DNA of 64,000 nucleotides from Tenrec ecaudatus (Eukaryota; Chordata; Mammalia; Afrosoricida; Tenrecidae), in the NCBI RefSeq assembly GCF_050624435.1, contig NC_134535.1, forward strand, positions 73,280,494 to 73,344,493, read 5' to 3'. The position numbers and the translations under genes were made by a program. The first letter of the stretch is position 1. Every line of letters begins with the position of its first letter. Under the pieces are notes generated by a model that worked only from the letters and a program-made list of their open reading frames with translations, did no database searches and was not told the DNA's origin. Below are positions 34,626 through 45,198 of this stretch, piece after piece.

Positions 34626-35052
34626 TTTTCTGTCATTCCAGCTAGCTTTGATGTTCCATTAAACTCTGAATCATGTTCAGAAACAAGAAGTGAGTGAATA
34701 AGTCGTTTCATTTTTATAAAAGCAAAGGCCATTCAGATCAGCCAGGGGAAGGCAGAAGAGTTCACAGAGTGGGCCTTTCTCTGAGCAGACCAAGGCCCTG
34801 CTGCAGTGGGCACGATGATTCCACGCCTGTGTGCCTTCTGCCACTTTCATCAAGGCTGGCTCCAGCTCGCAAGTGCGTTGCTTTCATCTGTCCATGGCCT
34901 GCTATTATTGGAGATTTCGTCGGTCGAGGCCGCGTTTCCATCCTCTATACAGGGATGTTGAAGACCTGTGCCCTTCCTCTCTAATTAGCTGCCCTCCTAT
35001 TGTAGAAGCTGACGTGCGTATTTCCCTCTGCCGTCTTCTCTGGGCAGCATGC
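34626..35052. other. No gene or recognisable repeat
   Basis: Apparently single-copy sequence, locally CpG-containing near 34915-34940. Open frames here have no recognisable product. Confidence 0.35.
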
Positions 35053-35340
35053 CTAAGGTTACAGAACACACTGTGTTGTACTCTAGCTGGATATTTCAAA
35101 ATGTTAGCTCTTTCTCCATTTCTACCTTATAAAACAACTCCTTTCGCAGCTCAGGCAACCGTCAGCACCTGGCAAGTCTGTTATGTAAAATTTTAAAAAG
35201 AAAAGAAAAAAGAAGGACATTCTCCTTCCAAATAATTTTCTTCCTCCTTGAGGTCTAGTACCCATTGGACAAAAAGTTCAGGACACATTGACTCTATGTC
35301 CCGGCACTGTTCCCTTCACTTTTACTTCTAGAAAGGGGGG
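35053..35340 (+). repeat. Local direct duplication, copy 1
   Basis: CTAAGGTTACAGAACAC, ATTTCTACCTTATAAAA, AAAAGTTCAGGACA and TTGACTCTATG recur in the same order at 35930-36120. This copy carries about 80 extra bases (about 35140-35223) relative to copy 2. Confidence 0.85.
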
Positions 35341-35929
35341 TTGGGGGAAGCTCTGCTCTATCAATATTTAACGATAGCAATTATCTGTAACTGGCAAAAG
35401 TCCTTCCATTTATATACGGTGGAAGGACAACATTTGTATAGTCCTTGTATAAAGATTCTTGTTTCATTACATCCACTAGGGAGAAAAAAAAGGATGTGAT
35501 AAATAATTAATTAACTAAAATTGTTGCCATGAATAACAAGGTGGTCAGCAAAGACTTCCATCAGCTTACAAAATCAATCCTGCAAGGATGTCACCCCCTT
35601 TAATTATACACACACACCACAGCTGGCCCTTCCAGATCCAGACCTGGGCCCCAAGTATCCCTTTCCATCCTGAGACAGATTCTTCTTGAAGTACCAACAT
35701 TGCTCACTGACGAAACCTGAAATCCTAAGATGGGAAAAACATGGGCTCCCAGGTCTTCAGCCTGCTTCTCAGAAGAAAGCAGCTGGGCTCCAGGCCCTCA
35801 CTCTTCTGACCTCTTGTAATCTCTTCCCAGGGACTGACCATATGATTTCTACCAATTCAATTTTTAAAAGAAACACGGTGAAAATGCTAGATTTTCATAC
35901 AGAAAAATAGATTGAGCTTTAATTTGTTA
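35341..35929. other. Sequence between the two duplicated blocks
   Basis: No gene or repeat recognised. Confidence 0.35.
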
Positions 35930-36120
35930 CTAAGGTTACAGAACACGCTGTTATCCACAAACTGGATATTTTAAAATGCTAGTTCTTTCTTCATTTCTAC
36001 CTTATAAAATGTCTCCTTCTAAAAAATTTTCCTTCTCCTTGAGACCTGGTACCCATTAGATGAAAAGTTCAGGACATATTGACTCTATGCCCCACCACTG
36101 TTCCCTTCTAGAAAAGGGGT
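35930..36120 (+). repeat. Local direct duplication, copy 2
   Basis: Shorter partner of 35053-35340. It ends almost exactly where the RTE begins (36128). Confidence 0.85.
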
Positions 36121-36260
36121 GGAGGCTATTAGATAAATCTGCTGCACAAAAATCCTTTAGAGTGTTGAAAAGCAAAGACGTCACTATGAGGACTCAGGGT
36201 GCCTGCCCCATGCCATGGTATTTTCAATAGCCTCATATGCATGTCAAAGTTGGACATTAA

Positions 36261-37096
36261 TATAGCATCTGGCATCTTAAAGGCTTGAAGTTAAACAAGC
36301 AGCCATCTAGCAGGGAAACAACAAAGCCCACATGGAAGAAGCACACCAGCCTGTGTGATCATGAGGTATGACAGGATCAGGTATCAGGCATCAGAAGACC
36401 CAAAACAATCATAATGATATTATCAAGTGGGATCGGAGTGGAGACCCAAAGCCCATCTGTGGACAATTGGACATCCCCTCACAGAAGGGTGACAAGGAAG
36501 GGTTGGGTCTGCCAGTTGCAGTGTAGCACCAATGAAGCACACAACATTCCTCAAGTCCTCTAACGCTTCTTCGTTGTGTCCCCTGCCCTGCGCCCCACTA
36601 TCTTGACCCCAGTTCTACCTTAGAAACCCGGCTAGACAGGGGCATGTACACTGGTACAGATAAGATCTCTCGACACACAGCATCCAGGACAGATAAACCT
36701 CCCAGAAACAGTTATGTGAGTAGTGATACCATGAGGGAAGAGGGAAGGTGTGGGGAGAAGGGGGAGATAGAGGGAACTGATTGCAATGATCTACGTATAA
36801 CACCCCTCCCCCAGTAGGACGAACAACTGAAACGTGGGTGAAGGGAGACAGAGGACAGTGTAACATATGAAAACAATAATAAGTTATCATGTAACAAGGA
36901 TTCACAAGAGTGGGAGTGGAGCGGGGGGGAGGGGAAAAAAGAGGAGCTGATGCCAAGGGCTCAAGGAGGAAGAAAATGTTTTGGAAATGATGATGCCAAC
37001 ATATGTACAAATGTGCTTGATACAATGGATGTATGGGTTGTTATAAGAGTTGTAAGAGCCCCAAATAAAACGATTTATTTTAAAAGGAAAAGAAAA
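36261..37096 (+). mobile_element. L1 3'-UTR copy with 11-bp target-site duplication
   Basis: Flanked by TTGGACATTAA at 36250-36260 and 37097-37107. Starts ATATAGCATCTGGCATC and ends CCCCAAATAAAACGATTTA plus an A-rich tail. Confidence 0.85.
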
Positions 37097-37119
37097 TTGG
37101 ACATTAAATACAGAAGATT

Positions 37120-37353
37120 TGGAGGACCTGATATCAAGGGCTCAAGTAGAAAGCAAATGTTTTGAGAATGATGATGGCAACAAATGTGCTTGACACAATG
37201 GATGGATGGATGGATGGATGGATGGATGGATGGATGGATGGATGGATGGATGGATGGATGGATGGATAGATGGAAGGATGGATGGATGGATGGATGGATG
37301 GATTTTGATAAGAATTGAATGAGCCCCGATAAAATGATTAAAAAATAAATAAG
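37120..37353 (+). mobile_element. Short L1 3' end with expanded GGAT repeat
   Basis: Flanked by GAAGATT at 37113-37119 and 37354-37360. Contains TATCAAGGGCTCAAGTAGAA, a GGAT run at 37198-37303 and the end GAGCCCCGATAAAATGATT. Confidence 0.8.
37198..37303 (+). repeat. (GGAT)n microsatellite in the L1 3' end
   Basis: About 26 units with two interruptions (ATAGATGG, GGAAGGAT). Confidence 0.95.
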
Positions 37354-37764
37354 GAAGATTGAAGAAAAATCTATGCATTTGAGCTCTGGTGTTGGTGGAG
37401 AATCTTGAAAGTATCGTGGACTGCAAAAAAGAGAAACCAAACAAATTTGCCTGTGGAGAAGTATAGCCAGAATGTTCCTTAGAGTCAAGGATGGCTAGCT
37501 ATCATCTCACGTGCTTTGGATATGTTTCAGAAGAGACTGGTCCCTGGAGAAGGACACTGTGCTTGGAAACATGAAGGAGCAGCAAAAAAGAGGAAAGCCC
37601 CTTGCAATGAATTGACACAATGGGTGCAACAATGGGCCCAAACATCAGCACAATCGTGAGGGTGGCGTTGGCATAGGACCTGGTGGTGTTTCCTTCTGTT
37701 ATGTATAGGGTCCCTAAGAGTCAGAGTCAACTTGACACACCCAACGTCAATAGCTGCAACAACA

Positions 37765-37950
37765 AACGCTCATAGTGCTCCGGTGGCCTTCTGCTAAGAA
37801 GAAGTTGGTGACTCAAACCCACCAGGCACTCGAGGAGAAAAATCCAAGTGACCTGTTGCTATAAAAACCTAGGAAACCCTAGTTCTAGTCTGTCACATGG
37901 GGTCACTATGAGTCAGAATCCACTTGATGGTAAATGACAGCAAATATGCA
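37765..37950 (+). mobile_element. AfroSINE
   Basis: GTGCTCCGGTGGCCTTCTGC head, GGTGACTCAAACCCACCAGG body, GGGGTCACTATGAGTCAGAA tail. Confidence 0.7.
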
Positions 37951-38009
37951 TGGAACTCTTAACCAACAAAAATGTTCATGAAAACTATTTATTAAAAACA
38001 AATTAGAAG

Positions 38010-38185
38010 CCGCCACCTTAGTACCTGGTGGCACTGCAAGTCAGGTAATGGATTGCTAAATCAGCAGCAGCACCTCTGGAGAAAGAGGACGTGTTCTACT
38101 CCTGTAAAGGTCCAAAGGCTCCTAAACCCTATATAGGGACACTATGAGTCAGAATTGACTCAGTGGCAGTGCGTGTGGTTTTAAT
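38010..38185 (+). mobile_element. AfroSINE
   Basis: ACCTGGTGGCACTGCAAGTC head, GGAGAAAGAGGACGTGTTCT body, ACTATGAGTCAGAATTGACT tail. Confidence 0.75.
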
Positions 38186-38614
38186 GCCTTAACATTCCTG
38201 ATTGCTTCTCCCATCTGGCACACAAGAGGACTGAGGACTGCCTGAACCCTCCCTATATTGTCTCGCATAGTACTTTCTGTCTCTACTGGTACAACTCTCC
38301 CTGGACAAGAAGTGAAGAAGGCCAAGGATCTCACAAACAAGACCGTCATGAGTTGGCCTTGATCACTGTTTCCTGAGCATAGAAGAAAATGTCTTCATTG
38401 AGGAGCCAACCTTATCCCTAAAATAGAGCCCAGGACCTTAATGTTTTACACTGGATCTACCACGTTCTTTTCTACTCAGAGAAATCCATGTATGTTGATT
38501 AGCTTCCGCTACGGGTAAAATTGTGTTCGTCACAATTTTCACAAAAATTGAAGTCTACTCTCATATCTGTGAAGATGACCTTATTTGGAACTATTTTTGA
38601 CAATGTTTTCTGTT
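38186..38614. other. No gene or recognisable repeat
   Basis: Apparently single-copy sequence. Confidence 0.35.
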
Positions 38615-38812
38615 ATCATGAGGTCATCCTGTGGGGTGCTGTTGAGTCAGCTGCAACTCCCGCAACCCCATGTACCACAAAAGGAAACACTGAGCACTCT
38701 GACACCAGTCCCACAACTGCATTGCAACTACTGTGTCAGCCTGTCTCATCAAGGGTTCCCTCTTTCACTGCCCTTTTACTGCACCTAACCCAATTTGATT
38801 GGTGCCACCTAA
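38615..38812 (-). mobile_element. RTE-like 3' fragment, reverse orientation
   Basis: GTTGAGTCAGCTGCAACTCC, then ATTGCAACTACTGTGTCAGCC and TGTCTCATCAAGGGTTCCCTC parallel the reversed RTE 3' region at 31900-32060. Confidence 0.6.
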
Positions 38813-39129
38813 AATAGAAGAAGAGAAGCAGGGAGGCAAGTAAGGGAAAACCGCCATGCGACGATAAAACAATACAACTCCAAGCACAGGAATGCTTAGA
38901 GCTACCTTTGCATGAAGGTAGCAAGATGTTTGGAGAGACCAGAAATGATCTCCTCCTAGACCTTTGGAGAGATCACGACACCTACTGACACCCTGATTTT
39001 GAACTTACTTTCTGCTGTTAAGTCCATTCTGATTCTCTGTGATCCTGTTGGACAGAGAGTAGATGCCTCCTAGCTTCCTAGGCTGTAATCTTTTTTTTCC
39101 TGTTCAAGATTATGCTAATTTAATTATAT
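38813..39129 (-). mobile_element. Unassigned, with a degenerate AfroSINE trace
   Basis: CTGCTGTTAAGTCCATTCTG to GGCTGTAATC (39013-39090) resembles the reversed AfroSINE tail and middle. The left part is unassigned. Confidence 0.35.
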
Positions 39130-39400
39130 TTCCCCTTCCTCGGCATTTTAAATGTTTTTCTAGAAAATTCAGGGGTTTTTTCTTTTGTTTCCCTGTCATA
39201 TAGTTCAATTGTTTAAACCGGTTAAAAAGAGTCAGGCAAACATCACTACAGTCAATATTAGAACATCTTCTTTTTTGCGCTCATTAGATCCCTGTTTTCC
39301 CCCAACCTCCCCTGCCCTCATAACAAGCAACCATTGTGCCACTTACTATCTCTATAGATTTACCTAACCTGGATTTCATATAGAGGAAATCACATGAAAA
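39130..39400 (-). mobile_element. Probable old L1 fragment, reverse orientation
   Basis: GCAAACATCACTACAGTCAA, ACTTACTATCTCTATAGATT and GGATTTCATATAGAGGAAATC are phrases I associate with an old LINE 3' region in mammals. The family is uncertain. Confidence 0.4.
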
Positions 39401-39709
39401 CAAAAAGAAAAGAATTAGATAAAACAGAGAAAAACTTCAATAGAAGAGAACGCAGAAAATAATAAAAACTAAAACAAATTTAAAATGCGTCAAAGGGGAG
39501 AACAAATGATAAGGTATTAAATTTTAACCTAACTACATCTTCATCAATACACTTTCCAATGCATTCTATCTGATAGCAAGCTATTCACAGCCCTGGTCAA
39601 TGGTCAGAGGGAATTCATCAGAGACTTCATCCAAGTGGACTACCTGCAAGTGGATTTTGGACTTTCATTGTCATCCATAGCCTTCTGCAAACAGGGTGCT
39701 CAGAATTTA
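39401..39709. other. No gene or recognisable repeat
   Basis: AT-rich, nothing recognised. Confidence 0.3.
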
Positions 39710-40080
39710 AGCTCTAGTACTGTTCCCTCCTCCATACTTGGATTTTATTATTTGTGATCCTTCGATCACACAGGCTGGTATTCTTCTTCCATGTAATCTT
39801 AGCTGTCACCTCACTTAGATGGCTGCTTGTCTTAAGAAACTCAGGACTGGTGAAACCCAGGATTGATGAGCCTATAGAGATAGTAATTAGAAAAGGGGGG
39901 TTAGGGGAGTGAGTACAGTGGTGGTGTGGATGGGTTAAAAGGGAGATGGTGCCAAGGAGTCCATGTAGGAAAAAAATGGTTAGAAACTGATTGTGGTAGC
40001 AATCATACAATTCTACTTGACATGATTGAAATATGAAATGATATGTTAAGTGTATTAAATCCCAACTAATTAAAAAAAGG
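39710..40080 (+). mobile_element. L1 3' end with inverted 5' part
   Basis: 39710-39850 matches the L1 3' UTR in reverse orientation (ATCACACAGGCTGGTATTCTTC, TAGATGGCTGCTTGTCTTAAG). 39870-40080 is a diverged plus-strand L1 3' end (AATTCTACTTGACATGATTGA, then As). Head-to-head halves of one L1 are the usual product of twin priming. Confidence 0.5.
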
Positions 40081-40539
40081 CAATCCTTCAAAACCCCCTA
40101 CACTATTCTTTCTGATATCCAAGTACCATTTGATTTCTTCACCACACCAGTACTCATATCTTCAGTGATCTCTTCATGAGGGCAGGTAATGAGTAAGGTC
40201 AGGTCATAAGAACGAATGGTCCTTACCTTAGGGCCACGATTAAGTGTGAGCTATAGGAAACTGATCGCCAGGGCTATTCTCCTGTGAAGTGACCGATAGG
40301 TTCGAGTCATTGGCCTTTGGGCTAGTGTTCCACTACTTAACAATTATGCTGTCAGGGTTCCTTATGATTCAGATTACTAGCCAGCAAGAACTAAAAGACA
40401 ATAACTTTCTGTTTTTATAAGCAACTCAATGTATAGCATATTTTTTTATGGTAGCCCTAGGTAACCACTTGGATCCACAATCAATGTCCATGGAAGCAGT
40501 TCAATGTTCATGGAAAGCAGTCAAGATTTATTTGCCCAA
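40081..40539. other. No gene or recognisable repeat
   Basis: A phrase near 40300-40370 may be a decayed SINE, but the match is too weak to claim. Confidence 0.3.
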
Positions 40540-42035
40540 TGCAGCATGTCACTCATTCAAGGAACTGCATGGCATGCTGCATTGGGCCAATGAATCTGCT
40601 GCATGAGATCCATTTAAAGCATTTGGACAGCAAAGGTGTGCTTGACCCAAGTCGGGGTATTTTCAAGCCACTCGTGTGCCTGTGAAAGCAGGACCATGAA
40701 TCAGGAAAACCACAGAAAAATGGAAGCATTTGAATTATGGGATTGGCGAAGAACAATGTACGTACCACGGATGGTTAGAAGAAAAAAAACAAGTGTGTCT
40801 TGGGAGTACAGCCAGGGCTACCTTTAGAAGCTATCATGTAGAGACTTGGTTTGGGTACTCTGGACACGGTATCAGGAGACACCAGTGCCTGGAAAAGGAC
40901 ATTATGCTTGGGCATGTAGAGAACAGTGAGAAGTAAGATACTCGATGAGATGTATTGACAAGAGGTATATTTTTTTAAATCGTTTTATTAGGGGCTCATA
41001 CAACTCTTATCACAATCCATACATACAGCAATTGTGTAAAGCACATTTGTACATTCATTGCCCTCATCATTCTCAAAACATTTGCTCTCCACCTAAGCCC
41101 CTGGCATCAGCGCCTCATTTTTCCCCTCCATCCCTGCCCCCCCTCCCTCATGAACCCTTGATAATTTATAAATTATTATTTTGTCATATCTTGCCCTCTC
41201 TGACATCCCCCTTCACCCACTTTTTTGCTGTCCATCCCCCAGGGAGGAGGTCACATGTAGATCCTTGTAACCGGTTCCCCCTTTCCAACCCACTCTCCCT
41301 CAACCCTCCCAGTATCGCCACTCACACCACTGATCTTGAAGGGATCATCCGCCCTGGATTCCCTGCGTTTCCAGTTCCTATCTGTACCAGTGTAGATCCT
41401 CTGGTCTAGCCGGATTTGTAAAGTAGAATTGGAATCATATAGTGGGGGAGGAGGAAGCATTTAGGAACTAGAGGAAAGTTGTATGTTTCATCCTTGCTAC
41501 ATCGCACCCTGACTGGCTCGCGTCCTCCCCAAGACCCTTCTGTAAGGGGATGTCCAGTGGCCTAATGGGTCTCCACTCCGCACTCCCCCCTCATTCACTA
41601 TGGTAAGATTTTTTTGTTCTGATGATGCCTGATACCTGATCCCTTCAACACCTCATGATCTCACAGGCTGGTCAGCTTCTTCCATGGGGACTTTGTTGTT
41701 TCTGAGTTAGATGTCTGCTTGTTTATCTCCAAGCCTTTAAAACCCCAGACCCTATATCTGTTGATAGCCTGGCACCATCTGCTTTCTTCGCCATATTTGC
41801 TTATGCACCCATTTGTTTTCAGTGATCATATCATGGAGGTGAGCACACAATTATATGATTGTTTGTTCTTTGATGCCTGATAACTGATCCCTTCGGCACC
41901 TCGTGATCAAGGGATATATTGGCAAACATGCCCAGTATTGTGAGGATAGCGTAGGATTTGTCAAGGCTTTGTTCTGTTATACCTAGGGGCAGTATGGGTT
42001 GGAATCAACTTGATGGCACCTAATACGAAAGAAAA
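40540..42035 (+). mobile_element. RTE/BovB-like LINE 3' part, split by L1
   Basis: RTE pieces are 40540-40965 and 41910-42035. GCATTTGAATTATGGGATTGG near 40727, TCAGGAGACACCAGTGCCTGG near 40871 and CATTATGCTTGGGCATGTAG belong to the reverse-transcriptase C-terminal region. The piece after the L1 ends with TTGGAATCAACTTGATGGCACC. Confidence 0.8.
40966..41909 (-). mobile_element. L1 3'-UTR copy, reverse orientation
   Basis: Begins with the reversed terminus (TTTTTTTAAATCGTTTTATT, GGGGCTCATACAACTCTTAT) and runs to CTTCGGCACCTCGTGATC. Imperfect repeats AAGAGGTATATT (40960) and AAGGGATATATT (41910) are its probable target-site duplication. The 154-codon frame across it is UTR, not a gene. Confidence 0.8.
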
Positions 42036-42859
42036 GAAACTAATACATCTTTTCTGACACTTTGATGTTCACCTATGAAACTAAAATAAATATGAATACT
42101 CTCCAGGAAAATCAGTTGATAAATTAAATTGGCAATATTTCACCCAGTTAGAAGAATGGAGTGAGCATCCATAAAGCACATCCAGCATTTCTCATTTGAT
42201 ATGGAAAAGACTCTGGGTCTCAAATATTCCCAGTGTCTATTCAGATATCCCATTATCGATTCGTCCAGAAGAGGGGGGGAAATTCCTTGTGGTGTTGAAG
42301 GATGCTTGCCAAAGATGGCTGCATAAAAAAGAAGACAAGAACGCAGAGGTTCCAGGGTGTATAATGTGACTATAAAAAGACACAAGAGCATATGGTCAAT
42401 GGTGTGGAGCAAAGCCTAAGCAGAATATGTTAGCGTCAAAGAAAAGGAGACAAATGTCAAGAGCAATTCCTATTTGAAGCTGCAAACAAAGGAGGTAATG
42501 CATCGCATCCTCCCTGAGAGAAAAGGAAGCAGCTGATCAGCTGAATGGAAATGATTCTGTATGTATAGCAATGAAATGTCCCCCTGTACACTGTCGTTTA
42601 CCGCTGAAAAATCATCCTGAAATTACATCCCACCAAAAATGAAATATACAGGATTTCACAAGAATTACTCAAGTGTCTCTCTTAGCCATTGCACTTTTTT
42701 CCTTTTCCGTTTTTCCATGATGACTTAGAAATTGTCTTTAAGAAAATCTACTACATATGACTAAAAGTTATCAAGTTGCTTTAAATTTGTAACTCACTCT
42801 GCCATCTTGAAAAAAGTATCATCCAAATTGAAATATACAAAGTCTAGAAAGGATTGAAG
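42036..42859. other. No gene or recognisable repeat
   Basis: Apparently single-copy sequence, AT-rich to the right. Confidence 0.35.
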
Positions 42860-43640
42860 GAAAAAGGAAGGGAGCAAATAGAGAAAAATAAAAAATAAAT
42901 TAGGTTGATCTGAAAACAAAGAAATGCCACATCAATATACTGGTGTATTGTCAGGACATTAAAAATCATTTCACACAAAAAATTTTCATATCACAGGAAT
43001 ATGTTTATGATATAGTATCACATTAAAAACAGGAGAATATACTGTAGTACAAAATTTCTAGAAATAAAACAACTTGGATAAAAATAGAGCAGAGGTTGTA
43101 CACTGGTGCAGATAGGAACTGGAGGCCCAGGGAATCCAGGGCGGATGATACTTTCAGGACCAGGGGTGTGAGTGGTGATAGTGGGAGGGGAGAGGGAGAG
43201 GGGGTTGGAAAGAGGGAACCGATGACAAGGATCTATGAGTGACCTCCTCCCTGGGGGAGGGACAACAGAAAAGGGGGTGAAGGGAGACGTCAGACAGGGA
43301 AAGATATGACAAAATAATGATTTAAGGACTCATGAGGGAGGGGGAGGGGGAGGGAGGGGAAAAAAGAGGACCTGATGCAAAGGGCTTAGGTGGAGAGCAA
43401 ATGCTTTGAAAATGATGAGAGCAAAGAATGTACAGATGTGCTTTACATAATTGATGTATGTATGGATTGTGATAAGAGTTGTATGAGCCCCCAATAAAAT
43501 GTTTTTAAAAATACATTAAAAGATTTAACCGTATTTTTCTTGATATGGTACAGGGACTTTTATATTCTTTTGATTTTTCTGCATTTTCTAGATTTTATAT
43601 TCATAAACATGGTATTTTACAAAAATTGTGTGAATCACAA
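42860..43640 (+). mobile_element. Old L1 3' region, split by a young L1 end
   Basis: AGGAATATGTTTATGATATAG near 42997, then ATATTCTTTTGATTTTTCTGC near 43562 and TTTTCTAGATTTTATATTC look like an old L1 3' UTR on both sides of the insert at 43088-43511. Confidence 0.5.
43088..43511 (+). mobile_element. L1 3'-UTR copy, short
   Basis: Starts CAGAGGTTGTACACTGGTGC and ends CCCCCAATAAAATGTTTTTA plus As. A/G-rich centre as in the other copies. Confidence 0.8.
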
Positions 43641-44458
43641 GAGAGTTGGCCAAGTGGTTACAAGGGGGGAGCATATAAAAAGAAGCATTAAGCATCAGAG
43701 AGGTATCTGAGATGCGTTAGCCCCACTTCTCAGACTGATGGAAAGGAGGCCTAAGGACAGTAGTCGGGCACTGACTAATGCTACTAAGGATTCAGGTTTC
43801 CACTAACTTTGCTCCATTTTTTGGTCCACTCTACGTTCTTGCTAGAAAGTTCATTTTAAGTTCAGTTGTGTCTGAATAGATTAAAGTGGCTAAAATTTAT
43901 GACCTGTAATTATCTCCTACCCTGGCCATGTTGTATGGCTTTCTGCAATGATTAAGACAGACTTTGCAAGCATACAGGTTGTCTTGTTACCTGACAGCCA
44001 TTCAGTCCTTATCTCCTTATATTGCTTGGAAGGAAATAGCCAGTAGAGAAAACTGTCCTTTATGGTAGAAAACAGAGAGCATGATAACATTTCAATCTTT
44101 CTCAAAATCTTCGTCTCAGTTGATTATTCAGCTATCCAAAGCTCTTCATTTGGTTTATTAGGTCATAAATCCAACTTAATAGCACAAAGGAATAAAGTAC
44201 TTTTAGGTGCAAGTAGAATGTTGGCTAGTTTCCCTTTCATTAAAGATGACTTCCTTCTTAAAGATGACTTGTGTTTCCAACATGGTCATTTATCAAAGGG
44301 AGAGCGAGTAATATTGTATATTGTTCCTACATACAGCGTACATGTCAGCAAAGGCAGTGCCTGTGTGCTAGATGGTAACCTTCTAGCTGTGGTGTCCAAA
44401 GTGCCAGGAGCGTGAGTGCCAAATGTTTACCAGGGAAAGGAGAGTATTGGCTAATACT
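43641..44458. other. No gene or recognisable repeat
   Basis: Apparently single-copy sequence. An open frame at 44062-44415 has no recognisable product. Confidence 0.35.
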
Positions 44459-44690
44459 CCAGGAGTCCTGGTGGCACAGTCTTACATGTAGGGCTGCGAT
44501 CTGCAAGGTCAGCTGTTCGAAACCACGAGCTCCCCTGCAGGAAAAAAAAATGGAGCATTCTGCTTTGTCAAAGAGTTACGTCTAGGACCTCATAGGGGTG
44601 GTTCTATCCAGGGACCTCATATGGGCAGTTCTATCCTGCCCTACAGGGTCTCAATGAGTCAGCCTCAACTTAATGTCAGGGAGTGCACGA
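44459..44690 (+). mobile_element. AfroSINE with a small internal duplication
   Basis: Head AGGAGTCCTGGTGGCACAG, B-box region GGTCAGCTGTTCGAAACCAC, tail TCTCAATGAGTCAGCCTCAA. GGACCTCATA(G/T)GGG...GTTCTATCC occurs twice in a row (about 44586-44635). Confidence 0.85.
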
Positions 44691-44984
44691 TAGGTCAATT
44701 TGGTTGTAGAGAGCTAAGAATCATTCCCTTTATTGTACTTCTATGGCAGCATTCAGCATTCTGTATTATGATTACCTGTTTAAATGCATGGTTTCTAAGA
44801 GAATGCACTCTGGAGACTGATGTGAGGTAGCTTACATGACATCGTTCATATGTATCTATTGGAGAAATTCTTGCACATAGAAGGTCTTCAGTAAATATTT
44901 ATTGTGATCACTATTCATATGTGCTGCAGCTGTTTCCTCCATGTTGGTGAGCATTGAGTCAATCTCACGGAGCCTTGTACAATT
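44691..44984. other. Unassigned, with an L2-like end
   Basis: CAGTAAATATTTATTGTGATC near 44890 resembles the L2 3' end. Little else is seen. Confidence 0.35.
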
Positions 44985-45198
44985 AAACCAAAACCCAAGC
45001 CAGTATCTACTGAGTGAATCGCAACTCATTTTTACCCCCAGGGTTTCAGGGTAGAGCTGTGTTCCATCGGGCTTTCAATGTGAACTTTTGAAAGTAGACT
45101 GCCAGGCTTTTCTCCTGAGGCACCTCTGAGTGGATTTAAAATACCAAATATTTGGTTTGTAACCAAGAAGTTATTTGTGCCACCAGGGGCTCCACTTG
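44985..45198 (-). mobile_element. AfroSINE, reverse orientation
   Basis: GTGAATCGCAACTCATTTTT (reversed tail), CACCTCTGAGTGGATTTAAAA (reversed B box) and TTGTGCCACCAGGGGCTCC (reversed head). Confidence 0.8.

Larger units (their letters stand above)
36128..37755 (+). mobile_element. RTE/BovB-like LINE 3' part, hit twice by L1
   Basis: RTE pieces are 36128-36260, 37097-37119 and 37354-37755. Joined, they run from AAATCTGCTGCACAAAAATCC through the reverse-transcriptase C-terminal region (ATGCATTTGAGCTCTGGTG near 37372, CCTGGAGAAGGACACTGTGC near 37543) to the tail GAGTCAACTTGACACACCC. Two L1 3' ends interrupt it, each between its own duplication. Confidence 0.85.

Noticed and set aside
34831-35196. 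121-codon plus-strand open frame
   Set aside because: Runs into a locally duplicated non-coding block. No recognisable product.
37075-37488. Minus-strand frame of repeated short histidine/serine/proline units
   Set aside because: Translation of the (GGAT)n microsatellite and neighbouring L1 and RTE sequence.
40945-41409. 154-codon plus-strand open frame
   Set aside because: It lies wholly within a reversed L1 3' UTR, and similar frames recur in other copies. It is UTR sequence.
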